This document shows positions 23,690 through 32,553 of a stretch of 64,000 nt of DNA, piece by piece. The stretch is taken from contig RHLJ01000003.1 of NCBI GenBank assembly GCA_003712055.1, positions 463,999-527,998 of the forward strand, in the 5' to 3' direction. Under the pieces are notes generated by a model, which saw only the letters and a list, made by a program, of their open reading frames with translations, did not search any database and was not told where the DNA came from. This DNA is from Balneola sp. (GTDB lineage Bacteria; Bacteroidota; Rhodothermia; Balneolales; Balneolaceae). The first letter of the stretch is position 1. Every line of letters begins with the position of its first letter. A program made the translations under genes and the position numbers.

Positions 23690-25501
23690 TTAAAATTCTA
23701 GCTCAGCCCCAAGTCGAGTTACCAATTCCCTGACTATAGGGTCTTTTTGCTGTATTTCTTTAAATCGATCATAATTGCTTAATGAAGAAGTTTTTTGAAC
23801 TTCTCCTTTCTTAACTACCGTTTTAAAACGAAGCATAGTTCCTACATGTTCTTTTAATTTCACACAAAGGTCATGAGCTTGCTCGTTCATCATTTTTGCC
23901 GCAAAAGCATTTTCGCATTCTATTGTGAGCTCATTACCCGATAATGATGAAAGAGTTACTCTCTGAACCTGTAGCTCCAGTGTTTTCGGAACATTGTTTT
24001 CGAGAGAGCTTAGAAAGTCACTCCAAATTTCATGTACTTTTTCAAGTGTAAGCTTAACTACTGTTTCTTGAGCCGGTACTGGTGACTGTTCCTTTTTTTC
24101 AATCGCTCCATTTCCATTTTTAAAATGAAGTACCTTAGCTTTTTGAGTCACTTCGGTTACTAAGGCTGGCTGCCCTAAATCATATTCATCAAGAACAGGT
24201 ACTGGTTCCTGCTCATCTGGCTTAGGTGAATATGAAACAGGCTTCTCCTGAACAATGGGATTTTCCGGAGCTTCCTCTTCTTTATGGATTCCGTTTAGTG
24301 CTTCCTGAACAGGCTTTTGCGACTCAATTATTTGTTGATGAGCTTCCTGTTTTATTGAGCTTGAACTACTACTTGCTCCGCTCTTAAATTTTTTTTTTAC
24401 CTCTTCAAGGTCTGATAAAAGCTGCTTGAGACTTTCGGAGCGCTCCATATGAATGAGCTTCAGCAATGTTATCTCAAATTGTACTCTGGGCTGGCTTGCA
24501 TCCTTTAGCTTTATTTGAGCTTCACTTACAATATGCATCATTCGCATTAAGTCGTCTCTTGAAAATCCCGGAGCTGTAGCCTGATATTTTTTTCTGGTTT
24601 CGTCAGATGCTTCAACCAAATAGAGTTGAGGACTATGGTGAGCGATGTACAGGTTTCGAAGATGCTCGGTTAGCCCAATCAAAAATTCCTGGATGTCATA
24701 TCCTTCTTGAAGCAAGGTATTGATTAAATCGAGGCCCGCATTTGCGTCATGCTCTTTTACACAGTCCATGAATTGGAATAGTCGATCTGTGCCAACCACA
24801 TTTAGTGCCAGTAATAGTTCGTTATGAGTGATGGTATCACCACAAAAAGCAATTGCCTGATCCATCAATCCCAATGCGTCTCTCAGTGCTCCATCCGCTT
24901 TCTTAGCTATTACATGGAGTGATTCCTCATCAATAGCAATTTGCTCATCCAATGATATTTTTCGGAGACGAGCTACTATCTCCTCTACTGAAATTCTTTT
25001 GAAATCAAACCGCTGAACCCTGGAAAGAATAGTGGGGAGTACCTTGTGGGGCTCTGTTGTTGCAAATATAAAAATGGCGTGCTCAGGAGGCTCTTCCAAT
25101 GTTTTAAGCAGCGCATTAAACGCAGCCTTTGAAAGCATATGAACCTCATCCACAATAAACACTTTATAACGACCATTTTGCGGCGGGATGCGAACACTTT
25201 CTCTAAGATGATGAACATCTTCCACTTTATTGTTGGAAGCGGCATCCATCTCTATGATATTGAGTGTCTGGTTTAAAGCTTCTCCATCAACACTGGTATC
25301 AATCTCATTAATTACCCTTGCCAATACTCTGGCCATAGTAGTTTTACCAACTCCTCGTGGACCGCAAAACATGTAGGCATGAGAAAGGCGCTTTTGTTTT
25401 ATAGCATTAAGTAGAGTACTACTTACATGATCCTGAGATACAATATCCTCAAAACTATTTGGTCGATATTTTCTGGTAAGAGCGCGGTAGTGTTCAGACA
25501 T
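23690..25501 (-). CDS. dnaX: DNA polymerase III subunit gamma/tau
   Basis: Clamp-loader ATPase. Walker A GPRGVGKTT, Walker B VFIVDEVHMLS, and the SRC-like TILSRVQRFDFKR are present, with the sensor and domain III regions following. The C-terminal 250 residues are a linker rich in Glu, Pro and Gln plus a tau-like domain. The usual zinc module (four Cys between Walker A and the IEMDAASN segment) is missing: the sequence goes from ARVLARVINE to LNIIEMDAASNNKVED with only about 18 residues between and no cysteine. The ATG at 25501 was chosen; start at 25513 or 25537 is possible. Confidence 0.95.
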   Translation of the reverse strand: MSEHYRALTRKYRPNSFEDIVSQDHVSSTLLNAIKQKRLSHAYMFCGPRGVGKTTMARVLARVINEIDTSVDGEALNQTLNIIEMDAASNNKVEDVHHLRESVRIPPQNGRYKVFIVDEVHMLSKAAFNALLKTLEEPPEHAIFIFATTEPHKVLPTILSRVQRFDFKRISVEEIVARLRKISLDEQIAIDEESLHVIAKKADGALRDALGLMDQAIAFCGDTITHNELLLALNVVGTDRLFQFMDCVKEHDANAGLDLINTLLQEGYDIQEFLIGLTEHLRNLYIAHHSPQLYLVEASDETRKKYQATAPGFSRDDLMRMMHIVSEAQIKLKDASQPRVQFEITLLKLIHMERSESLKQLLSDLEEVKKKFKSGASSSSSSIKQEAHQQIIESQKPVQEALNGIHKEEEAPENPIVQEKPVSYSPKPDEQEPVPVLDEYDLGQPALVTEVTQKAKVLHFKNGNGAIEKKEQSPVPAQETVVKLTLEKVHEIWSDFLSSLENNVPKTLELQVQRVTLSSLSGNELTIECENAFAAKMMNEQAHDLCVKLKEHVGTMLRFKTVVKKGEVQKTSSLSNYDRFKEIQQKDPIVRELVTRLGAELEF

Positions 25502-25543
25502 TCGATAGCTCATTTTGCTAACGTGTGGAATGTACAAAATTTG

Positions 25544-25623
25544 TCAATTAAGAATTATTCAATTGGTAATTGTTCAATTAAGAATAGGACTATTAGCTCG
25601 TGATTACGCCTAATTCTTAATTG
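25544..25623. repeat. Solo CAATTAAGAATT inverted-repeat unit between the LytTR gene and dnaX
   Basis: The string TCAATTAAGAATT at 25544 and the mirror ATTCTTAATTG at 25613 share the core with the 30-bp arms around the four-helix-bundle gene at 10482-10895, but no gene lies between. A second internal CAATTAAGAAT is at about 25575. It abuts the stop codon of the LytTR regulator. Confidence 0.65.
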
Positions 25624-25624
25624 C

Positions 25625-26350
25625 CTACAGAACTTTCGTATGCTCTTCCAGCTTTTTCAGCGCTTCTCGTTTATAAGTTCTGCCAATGGGGATAGTCTCT
25701 CCTGAAACCTCAATTTCATTTTGGTTCCAGCTCTCGATTTTTTTTAGGTTTACAATAAACGATCTGTGAACCCGAACAAACTCATCGCCTGGTAAGCGCT
25801 CCTCCATGTAAGTAATGGTTTGGTAAGTATTAACTTCCTTTTGCTGGGTTTTAATGAGAATAAAATCTCTTTTACTCTCTATAAAAAGCATCTCATCCAG
25901 ACAAATTTTAACGTTCTTCTTATCGGAAGGCACAAAAACGAATCGCTTTTCCTTATGAAATTCGACCGGAGGAAAAGGAACAGCTGAATGGGGAGGTGCA
26001 GAATCAAACACTTTGTTTACTGCTTTCAAAAAGCGCTCAAATGAGATTGGTTTTAAGAGATAATCAACTACATCTAATTCAAAACCTTCCAGTGCATATT
26101 CCCGATAAGCGGTAGTAAAAATTACTTTAGGAGGGTTTTTGAGTGATCGCAGAAACTCGAGCCCGGTTAAACGAGGCATCTGTATATCAAGAAAAAGAAC
26201 GTCTACTGAATTGTCTCTGAGTGCCTGAAAGGCTTTAACCGCATTTTGAAAAGTTGCTGCAACATCAATCCCGTCAATCTTAGATATATGAGACTCGATA
26301 ACCTCGATAGCTAGTGGCTCATCATCAATGATAAAACAAGTCAAGTTCAC
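25625..26350 (-). CDS. LytTR-family response regulator
   Basis: N-terminal receiver domain (residues 1-120) with the acidic pocket in IIDDEP, the phospho-acceptor Asp in VLFLDIQMPRLTG, a Thr in VIFTTAY, and Lys in YLLKPI. The C-terminal LytTR DNA-binding domain has FVRVHRSFIVNLKKI and IPIGRTYK. The start is GTG at 26350, two bases after the kinase stop codon, so translation is coupled. Partner of the adjacent LytS-like kinase. Targets unknown. Confidence 0.93.
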   Translation of the reverse strand: MNLTCFIIDDEPLAIEVIESHISKIDGIDVAATFQNAVKAFQALRDNSVDVLFLDIQMPRLTGLEFLRSLKNPPKVIFTTAYREYALEGFELDVVDYLLKPISFERFLKAVNKVFDSAPPHSAVPFPPVEFHKEKRFVFVPSDKKNVKICLDEMLFIESKRDFILIKTQQKEVNTYQTITYMEERLPGDEFVRVHRSFIVNLKKIESWNQNEIEVSGETIPIGRTYKREALKKLEEHTKVL

Positions 26351-26352
26351 GC

Positions 26353-27426
26353 TTATTGGGTATTTAGTAGTTCGTCCAATTCTATTTCAAGATGAACAGA
26401 ATAAGTATCACTATCGTCTTCGATTTCAAGGTTAAAGTGACCATTGTATAACAACTCAAGGCGTCGCTTCACATTGGTCAACCCAATTCCTTTTTGGTAT
26501 TCAAATTCCTCTTTCTGATCATCGTGACCATTGCTGTTTCTCACGGAAAGGGATAGGCCTTGGTTTCGGATCGCTACTTTTATTTCTACCCATACCTCTT
26601 CGAGGGAGTCACTAGTGCCGTGTTTAAAGGCATTCTCAACAAATGGCAGAAGGAGCATCGGTGGAATTTCGCTTTGAGAAACATCCCCTTCGGTATCATA
26701 AGTAACAGTCAATCGATCGTCATACCTGATCTTCTCTAGAGCAATATAATTCTCAATCAGCTTAATTTCCTTGCTAAGCGAAACCGTTCTTGAATTACAT
26801 TCATACAGCATGAAGCTCAATAATTCAGAGAGCTTTAACACCACTTCCGGAGAAGACTCAGATTTCTTTAAAGTGAGTGCATACAGGTTATTGAGCGTAT
26901 TAAACAAAAAATGAGGGTGGATTTGTCCTTTCAGAAAGTTGAGCTCTGCCTGAAGTTTTTGCTGCTGAAGCTCTTGCGATTTACTCTCCTCACTATAAAA
27001 GTACTTAGTAATTTTTATGAATGCAGCCAGTGCTACAACCGGATAAATAGACAGGGTGGTTTTTAAGCTTTTCGCCACATTCCAGGCCCCACCCGACAAC
27101 CACTCATAATTATAAATGGGATAGAACACATAATAATCTAAAAAGCGCTGGATGAACGCTGCTACCAGTATCGCGAGGGTAGATAATATCGTGGCAGTAA
27201 CATATTTCTTTTGCAGAAAATACCTTGGAATAATGAAATAAAGTGTGAAATACGTTGCCATCATCTTCAAGGGCAGATAGGCCATTGCCCAGAAGAATTC
27301 TACGTCGTAGCTCTCTTCAAAATTTCCATAAATAACCGTGTATGTTGCGATTATGGAAATCCAAAAGAGTATGTGCCACATTACCCTTGTGCCAGTAGAC
27401 TGATATTTTTTTAAAAAACCTTCCAT
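26353..27426 (-). CDS. LytS/YehU-like membrane sensor histidine kinase
   Basis: Four membrane helices in the first 150 residues, then the His_kinase domain of the LytS type: the phospho-acceptor His in LKGQIHPHFLFNTLNNLYAL, and the ATPase N-box PPMLLLPFVENAFKHG and a G-box in GIGLTNVKRRLEL. This class lacks periplasmic sensor domains and pairs with LytTR regulators. The ATG at 27426 gives 357 residues; a TTG seven codons upstream is an alternative start. Confidence 0.93.
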   Translation of the reverse strand: MEGFLKKYQSTGTRVMWHILFWISIIATYTVIYGNFEESYDVEFFWAMAYLPLKMMATYFTLYFIIPRYFLQKKYVTATILSTLAILVAAFIQRFLDYYVFYPIYNYEWLSGGAWNVAKSLKTTLSIYPVVALAAFIKITKYFYSEESKSQELQQQKLQAELNFLKGQIHPHFLFNTLNNLYALTLKKSESSPEVVLKLSELLSFMLYECNSRTVSLSKEIKLIENYIALEKIRYDDRLTVTYDTEGDVSQSEIPPMLLLPFVENAFKHGTSDSLEEVWVEIKVAIRNQGLSLSVRNSNGHDDQKEEFEYQKGIGLTNVKRRLELLYNGHFNLEIEDDSDTYSVHLEIELDELLNTQ

Positions 27427-27652
27427 GGAACAGGATAAAGTACGCAACCTTGTAAAAGGATGTGAACGAAAACTTTAGCATTTCTGCACACTCCCCGCCA
27501 AGTACTGCAAGGGTCGTATTTGGCACTGCGAATGTAATTGAATTTTCTGCGAATGAGCTTTGTGGGTTTTTTTCCGTCGTATACCGTTGAGCCCCAATAC
27601 ATAAGAATAGAGTCTTTATCTATGCCCGAAATCAGGAACTAAATAAGATTCT

Positions 27653-29860
27653 ATGAAGCGCTTAATCTCCATTCTTGTTCTTCTTCTGGCATTCCAAAAT
27701 ACCTCAGCCCAGGAGCAGCCCATTATCGAAGAGTTTATTCTTGAGGCTCAAAAATCCCCTATAACCATTCGAATTGATGGTAATCTCGATGAAGAGGCAT
27801 GGAATAATGCTGTTATTACCTCAGATTTTTTAAATAAATGGCCTAAAGACGAAGGATATGCTATCGGGCAAACGAAAGCATGGATCTTATACGATAATGA
27901 ATACTTGTACATCGGGGCTATTAACTATCAGAAGAAAGAAGACCTGGTTATCAAATCCCTTAAAAGAGATAATTCGTCATATCATTGGGAGAGCGATGCA
28001 TTTACAGTAGTTCTTGATCCTTACAATCAGAAAACAACTGGTTTTATCTTTGGTGTTAATGCCGCTGGAGCTGAAGTAGACGGCATTGTTAGTATTCAAA
28101 ACTCCAGAACTCAACCTGATTTCAACTGGAATAATACCTGGACGAGCTCTGTTAAAGTACATGACGATTACTGGGTTGCGGAGCTAGCGATACCATTCAA
28201 ATCCATTAATTTTGATCCTGAAAGTGATGAGTGGGGCATTAACTTTGTGCGGAATGATATGCTGCGGAATGAGTATTCAACGTGGACCCATGTTCCACAG
28301 GGCTTTCCGGGAATAGATCTTGGTTATCTGGGAACCCTAAAATTACAGCAACCTTTGGAAAAACGTCGCCAACGTATCGCTGTTCAGCCATATATGCTCT
28401 CTTCGGTTAATCGTGATTTTGAAGAATCTTCTTCTTATAACGGTGATGCTGATCTGGGACTGGATGCAAAAATCCCTCTTGGTTCCTCCTTAAAAATGGA
28501 TCTTACTGTGAACCCGGATTTTTCTACAGTTGATGTAGATCAACAAGTAACCAACCTTTCCAGATTTAGCATCTTTTTCCCGGAAAGACGTGTTTTCTTC
28601 CTGGAGAATAGTGACCTGTTCTCCAGCTTTGGAACTTGGGGAGTTCGCCCGTTTTTCTCAAGACAAATAGGAATTAGCGACGGCAATCTGGTTCCTATCC
28701 TTTTTGGTACTCGCGTAACCGGAAATGTAACAGACGATTTGCGTGTAGGGGCTTTAAATGTTCAAACTAAAGGAATTGACGACATCTCTGCCAACAACTA
28801 TACAGTAGGTGCTTTCCAGCAAAACGTGTTTGGCAGAAGTAGTATTAAAGGCCTGTTCACAAACCGGTCTGGCTTTGATGGCACTAATTCATTTAATGAA
28901 GATTTTAACCGAACTATGGGGCTGGAATTTCATTACGCTTCTGAAAGTGGGAGACTTTCAGGCAATGCAAGATATCACTGGTCTCAAACTGAAGATCGTT
29001 TAAACGACGCCTCCTTTGTAGGTGCTACCTTAATGTACAATGATGGCGACAAGTACTTTGGAATTACTGCGGACAGGGTAGGCGATAACTACATCAATGA
29101 TCTTGGTTTTTCCATGAGATCATTTCAATATGATGCTGAACGAGACAGCCTTATTCGTGTAGGATTTAATTATCTGAACCCTTGGGCGGGCTTCGTAATA
29201 AGACCTGAGTCCGATTTTGTTAACTCTCATGAGTTCAGCACCTGGACGGTTATGAGCTGGGAAACTAATGGAGAGCTTATCGACCGGGTAATTACCTTAA
29301 ATTATGAACTGAGCACCTTTAATCATGGCTTCGTGAGAATTAGCGCCAGAAATAACCGCGTTAGACTTTTATTCCCTACTGATTTGATTGGGGGTGATGA
29401 TTTCCTTCCTGCGGAAACCTACATCTACAATACTATTTCTCTCAATTACTTAACGGATTCAAGGGGTGTTCTAAGCGCCGGAGTTAATTCTTCTTATGGT
29501 GGGTTTTATAATGGAACCCGATTGCAATTTGGAGGAGAGCTAAACTACAGGACCCAACCCTGGGGGAATTTTGGAGTACGATATGTCGGAAACAGGGTAG
29601 AGCTTCCCGATAATTACGGGGAAGCAACCCTCCATTTGATTGGACCTCAATCCGAGATCAGTTTTTCAAACAATTTGAATTGGACCACTTTTCTCCAGTA
29701 CAATACTCAAGCTGAAAACTTTAATATCAATAGTCGTTTGCAATGGAGATACGCTCCTATGAGCGATATTTTTCTTGTTTTCAACGACAATTACGGAACC
29801 GAAAACTTCGGAATTAAAAACCGAGGTGTGGTTTTCAAAATGAATTATTGGTTTAACTGA
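27653..29860 (+). CDS. DUF5916 family outer-membrane protein with CBM9-like N-terminal domain
   Basis: Signal peptide at residues 1-19 (SAQE cleavage). Residues about 33-215 form a carbohydrate-binding family 9-like domain (IRIDGNLDEEAWNNA, DNEYLYIGAINY, SDAFTVVLDPYNQKTTGFIFGVNAAGAEVD). The rest is the DUF5916 beta-barrel region, with FSIFFPERRVFFLENSDLFS. It ends in an aromatic residue pair typical of barrels. It lies opposite the LytS/LytTR genes with a 226-base gap that may hold both promoters. Function unknown; binding of sugar or peptidoglycan-like substrates is possible. Confidence 0.88.
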   Translation: MKRLISILVLLLAFQNTSAQEQPIIEEFILEAQKSPITIRIDGNLDEEAWNNAVITSDFLNKWPKDEGYAIGQTKAWILYDNEYLYIGAINYQKKEDLVIKSLKRDNSSYHWESDAFTVVLDPYNQKTTGFIFGVNAAGAEVDGIVSIQNSRTQPDFNWNNTWTSSVKVHDDYWVAELAIPFKSINFDPESDEWGINFVRNDMLRNEYSTWTHVPQGFPGIDLGYLGTLKLQQPLEKRRQRIAVQPYMLSSVNRDFEESSSYNGDADLGLDAKIPLGSSLKMDLTVNPDFSTVDVDQQVTNLSRFSIFFPERRVFFLENSDLFSSFGTWGVRPFFSRQIGISDGNLVPILFGTRVTGNVTDDLRVGALNVQTKGIDDISANNYTVGAFQQNVFGRSSIKGLFTNRSGFDGTNSFNEDFNRTMGLEFHYASESGRLSGNARYHWSQTEDRLNDASFVGATLMYNDGDKYFGITADRVGDNYINDLGFSMRSFQYDAERDSLIRVGFNYLNPWAGFVIRPESDFVNSHEFSTWTVMSWETNGELIDRVITLNYELSTFNHGFVRISARNNRVRLLFPTDLIGGDDFLPAETYIYNTISLNYLTDSRGVLSAGVNSSYGGFYNGTRLQFGGELNYRTQPWGNFGVRYVGNRVELPDNYGEATLHLIGPQSEISFSNNLNWTTFLQYNTQAENFNINSRLQWRYAPMSDIFLVFNDNYGTENFGIKNRGVVFKMNYWFN

Positions 29861-29865
29861 TAGCC

Positions 29866-29961
29866 ATGAAGGAACATTGTCTGATATACCTTTTGAACGC
29901 CGTGGTTACTGCCCTGATTATGGGTCTAATGGCTTTATTTGAATATATCCTACTGGTTTAA
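29866..29961 (+). CDS. Possible tiny membrane protein (31 residues)
   Basis: Starts 5 bases after the DUF5916 stop codon. It encodes 31 residues, nearly all hydrophobic after an N-terminal K-E-H-C: one predicted membrane helix (LIYLLNAVVTALIMGLMALF), with only one acidic residue (E27) near the end. No ribosome-binding site is obvious. It may be a real translationally coupled small protein or a chance ORF. No homology can be judged from sequence alone. Confidence 0.3.
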   Translation: MKEHCLIYLLNAVVTALIMGLMALFEYILLV

Positions 29962-29997
29962 AAATCTTTTGAGTTAAACAAACCAGAAGGAGCTGTG

Positions 29998-31095
29998 TTA
30001 ATCCTTAAGGGCCAAACCATACTCGAGGGGAAGATGTCTGGCAAATCGGTCTGATTCCCATTTACCAAAAAACTGAATGTATTCGGGGTTATATATCTCA
30101 CCGTATCTGTCAACAAGAATCACATCGGAGATCCCACGAAGATCAACCGTGCTAAGTGTTCCCCTGTTTTTGGCTCTCCCCTTTCGATCGAATTCTACAT
30201 CATAGCCTACTTTAAATGTTCGGCTGTCTATTTTGAAGGGAGTGTAGTTCCTGGTTAAAAATTGCCAGTTGTTAGGATAATAAAGCTCCATTAAGCCCTG
30301 GTCTTCTATGGGTTGTATTAAGGAATCCCCTGAAACAATTGAAAATCCGGCATTATCCATTTCTCCATCTACCAGACTTTTAAAGAAATGTCTTGAAGAG
30401 CCAAGGTATGTTTTCCTGCGATTTTCATTCCAAACGGCCATTGTTAAACTATCAGGACTGACTATCTCTTCAAATCTTGGCAGGATAACGTAATATCCGC
30501 CGTTTGTTCGTGGATTGAAGAACACATCGACAATTTCAACAGTTATTTGATACCCTAAGGCCTTGTTCTCTATGATAAGGGGTTCACTTGAAGAGGCGGT
30601 ATATATGTTTTCTTTTGAATTCCATTCAAAATCCAGGGAATAGGGATTCTTAATTTCACAGAAATAGGCGAATTCATCTCGCCCTAAAAAGAACTCCTTA
30701 AAATCTCTATACGCTTTTCTCCATCTGCGGTCATCTTTTGACGTGACCTGAATTTCCTGCATTTGCTGTATATCAGCTTCCATCTCAATCTCTTCATACA
30801 CATTTTGTTTGTCCTTAACCAGGATGGGAAGTACAATTTTCTTATAACCTATAAAACTAATGATCAGATTAAATCTTCCCTGCAGCGGGGCTTCAAACAG
30901 AAACGATCCGTCAGCATCTGAAGCATCACCAATAGTAGTACCTGAAAAGTAAATATTAGCCCCGGCTATCGGTTCTTTCGTGTCTTTATCAATAATCTTG
31001 CCGGAGAAATTAGACTGAAATGCATAGGAGTTTGCCAGTGGAATTATGAGAATCCCAAAAAAGAAAAGTAGCTTTTTGGTAAAAGGTACAGGCAT
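29998..31095 (-). CDS. Carboxypeptidase-regulatory-like domain protein
   Basis: Signal peptide (ends near SYAFQ), then a CarboxypepD_reg-like beta sandwich at residues about 28-110: FSGKIIDKDTKEPIAGANIYF, TTIGDASDADGSFLFEAP, IISFIGYKKIVLPI. This is the domain normally placed in front of TonB-dependent receptors. Residues 125-365 form a soluble region with no motif recognised, and there is no barrel, so this is not a TonB-dependent receptor. Function unknown. Its 5' side is a 397-base spacer full of repeats. Confidence 0.78.
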   Translation of the reverse strand: MPVPFTKKLLFFFGILIIPLANSYAFQSNFSGKIIDKDTKEPIAGANIYFSGTTIGDASDADGSFLFEAPLQGRFNLIISFIGYKKIVLPILVKDKQNVYEEIEMEADIQQMQEIQVTSKDDRRWRKAYRDFKEFFLGRDEFAYFCEIKNPYSLDFEWNSKENIYTASSSEPLIIENKALGYQITVEIVDVFFNPRTNGGYYVILPRFEEIVSPDSLTMAVWNENRRKTYLGSSRHFFKSLVDGEMDNAGFSIVSGDSLIQPIEDQGLMELYYPNNWQFLTRNYTPFKIDSRTFKVGYDVEFDRKGRAKNRGTLSTVDLRGISDVILVDRYGEIYNPEYIQFFGKWESDRFARHLPLEYGLALKD

Positions 31096-31191
31096 AATAA
31101 AGTCCCCTTAGGCCTTAAATAAACGATTACTAAAAAAAACTTCAACTGCTATTTATTGTAAGCTTGAGATGAGAAATCTATCAGCTTTTGA

Positions 31192-31362
31192 GTCATCCCG
31201 AACTTGTTTCGGGATCTTAAGGAATGGCTAGAACTTTGTCTTTAATATTGCTTTAGATTCATACTCGAAAGCATCGGAATCTTTTGACAAGACGTTGATT
31301 AAGCTTCCATTCAATTATTGCTTTTTGGCTTTACCAAGATCCTGAAACAAGTTCAGGATGAC
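31192..31362. repeat. Dispersed GTCAT...ATGAC inverted-repeat element (copy 4)
   Basis: The best symmetrical copy: left end GTCATCCCGAACTTGTTTCG, right end GAAACAAGTTCAGGATGAC, arms of about 27 bp with few mismatches around a variable 115-base centre. It makes up most of the gap between the MBL-fold gene and the CarboxypepD_reg gene. Confidence 0.9.
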
Positions 31363-31410
31363 CCAGTGGGAGCATCTTATTGTCAAGCTCAAATTATTTA
31401 GTAAAAGAAG

Positions 31411-31490
31411 GCTGTATAGAATTGAACTTTGAACGCTGAATAAGGAACAGTTGAACTTCGAAGTTCTGCTGCTCAATGTTCTGCTTGTTC
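31411..31490. repeat. GAACTTCGAAGTTC-type hairpin repeat
   Basis: A patchwork of GAAC-N-TTGAAC segments (TTGAACTTTGAACGCTGAAT, GTTGAACTTCGAAGTTC, TGCTTGTTCAAC) that form a loose hairpin and end directly at the stop codon of the MBL-fold gene. The same TTCGAAGTTCAATGTT element appears at 60126-60165 as a cleaner hairpin. Confidence 0.6.
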
Positions 31491-31492
31491 AA

Positions 31493-32536
31493 CTACTCTC
31501 TAACGATTCGCTCGCCTTCTTTAAGCATTATAAACGGGATATCTCCCACTAACTCATTGAGTTGCTTGATCGGATCATCGTATCCATCATCGGCAAGAGG
31601 AAAGGTACCGAAATGCATAGCTATGCTTAGTTCCGAATTCACATCCTGATGGATTTGAATGGCTTCTTGGGGATCTACATGAACCGGGCTCATAATCCAC
31701 CGGGGAATGTAAGCACCAATTGGAATGATGGATGTTTTTATTGGAGCATATCGTTCTCCAATTTCTTTGAAAAACGTATTGTATCCTGTATCTCCAGCAA
31801 AGTAGATATTTCCTTTTGGGGATTGAATCACAAAACCCGCCCATAGTGTCTTGTCGCGATCAAACATTCCTCTGCTTGAAAAGTGTTGAGCTTCAACCGC
31901 GTCCACTTTTACCGAATCAGAAAGTTGTGTCCCTTCCCACCAGTCTAAAGGAACTGTATTAGTGATTCCATTTTTATTAAGGTATAAATCAATCCCTAGA
32001 GGAGTGATAAATACCGGATCAAAAACCTGCTGAATTCTTTTTAATGTAGAAATATCGAGGTGGTCGTAATGATTGTGGCTTAGTAATACCGCGTGAATTT
32101 CCGGCAAGTCTTCAAACTTTATACCTGGTGGGCGCATTCGCTTAGGGCCTGCAAAACTAAATGGCGATACACGTTTACCATACACCGGATCAGTAATAAT
32201 ATTTAGTCCATCAGTCTGTACTAAAAACGTAGAATGATTGATGAAAGTAATGACCTGTATTGAATCAGAAACATTTGCTATTGGCTTACTTCCATATCCA
32301 GCCTCATCCTCGCCTATTTCTGTCCATTCTCCAGGAGTTCGAGTAGTGGCCCATTTTATAATATCCCCGAATTTTTGCGCTTCATAGCCCTCTCCATTAA
32401 GAAATTTGGAACCATTAAAGTGATCCGTTTTTGGACCTGAATAGCCCGGAGCTGATGTCCACCAGCCAATGCCAAAGAAAAGGAGCAGAAAAGCTCCTAG
32501 TACATAAAGAATTATCATAGAAAATTTTTTGAGCAC
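31493..32536 (-). CDS. MBL-fold metallohydrolase, NAPE-PLD/UlaG-like, membrane-anchored
   Basis: The zinc-binding SHNHYDHLD motif lies about residue 153 and FAGDTGYN provides another ligand; a final His is in SIAMHFGTFPLAD. The N-terminus has a membrane helix (LYVLGAFLLLFFGIGWW), so the enzyme is anchored or exported. The family includes N-acyl phosphatidylethanolamine phospholipase D relatives, with substrates mostly unknown in bacteria. Probably cotranscribed with the SIMPL gene upstream (18-base gap). Confidence 0.87.
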   Translation of the reverse strand: MLKKFSMIILYVLGAFLLLFFGIGWWTSAPGYSGPKTDHFNGSKFLNGEGYEAQKFGDIIKWATTRTPGEWTEIGEDEAGYGSKPIANVSDSIQVITFINHSTFLVQTDGLNIITDPVYGKRVSPFSFAGPKRMRPPGIKFEDLPEIHAVLLSHNHYDHLDISTLKRIQQVFDPVFITPLGIDLYLNKNGITNTVPLDWWEGTQLSDSVKVDAVEAQHFSSRGMFDRDKTLWAGFVIQSPKGNIYFAGDTGYNTFFKEIGERYAPIKTSIIPIGAYIPRWIMSPVHVDPQEAIQIHQDVNSELSIAMHFGTFPLADDGYDDPIKQLNELVGDIPFIMLKEGERIVRE

Positions 32537-32553
32537 TATTTCACTTTTATATC

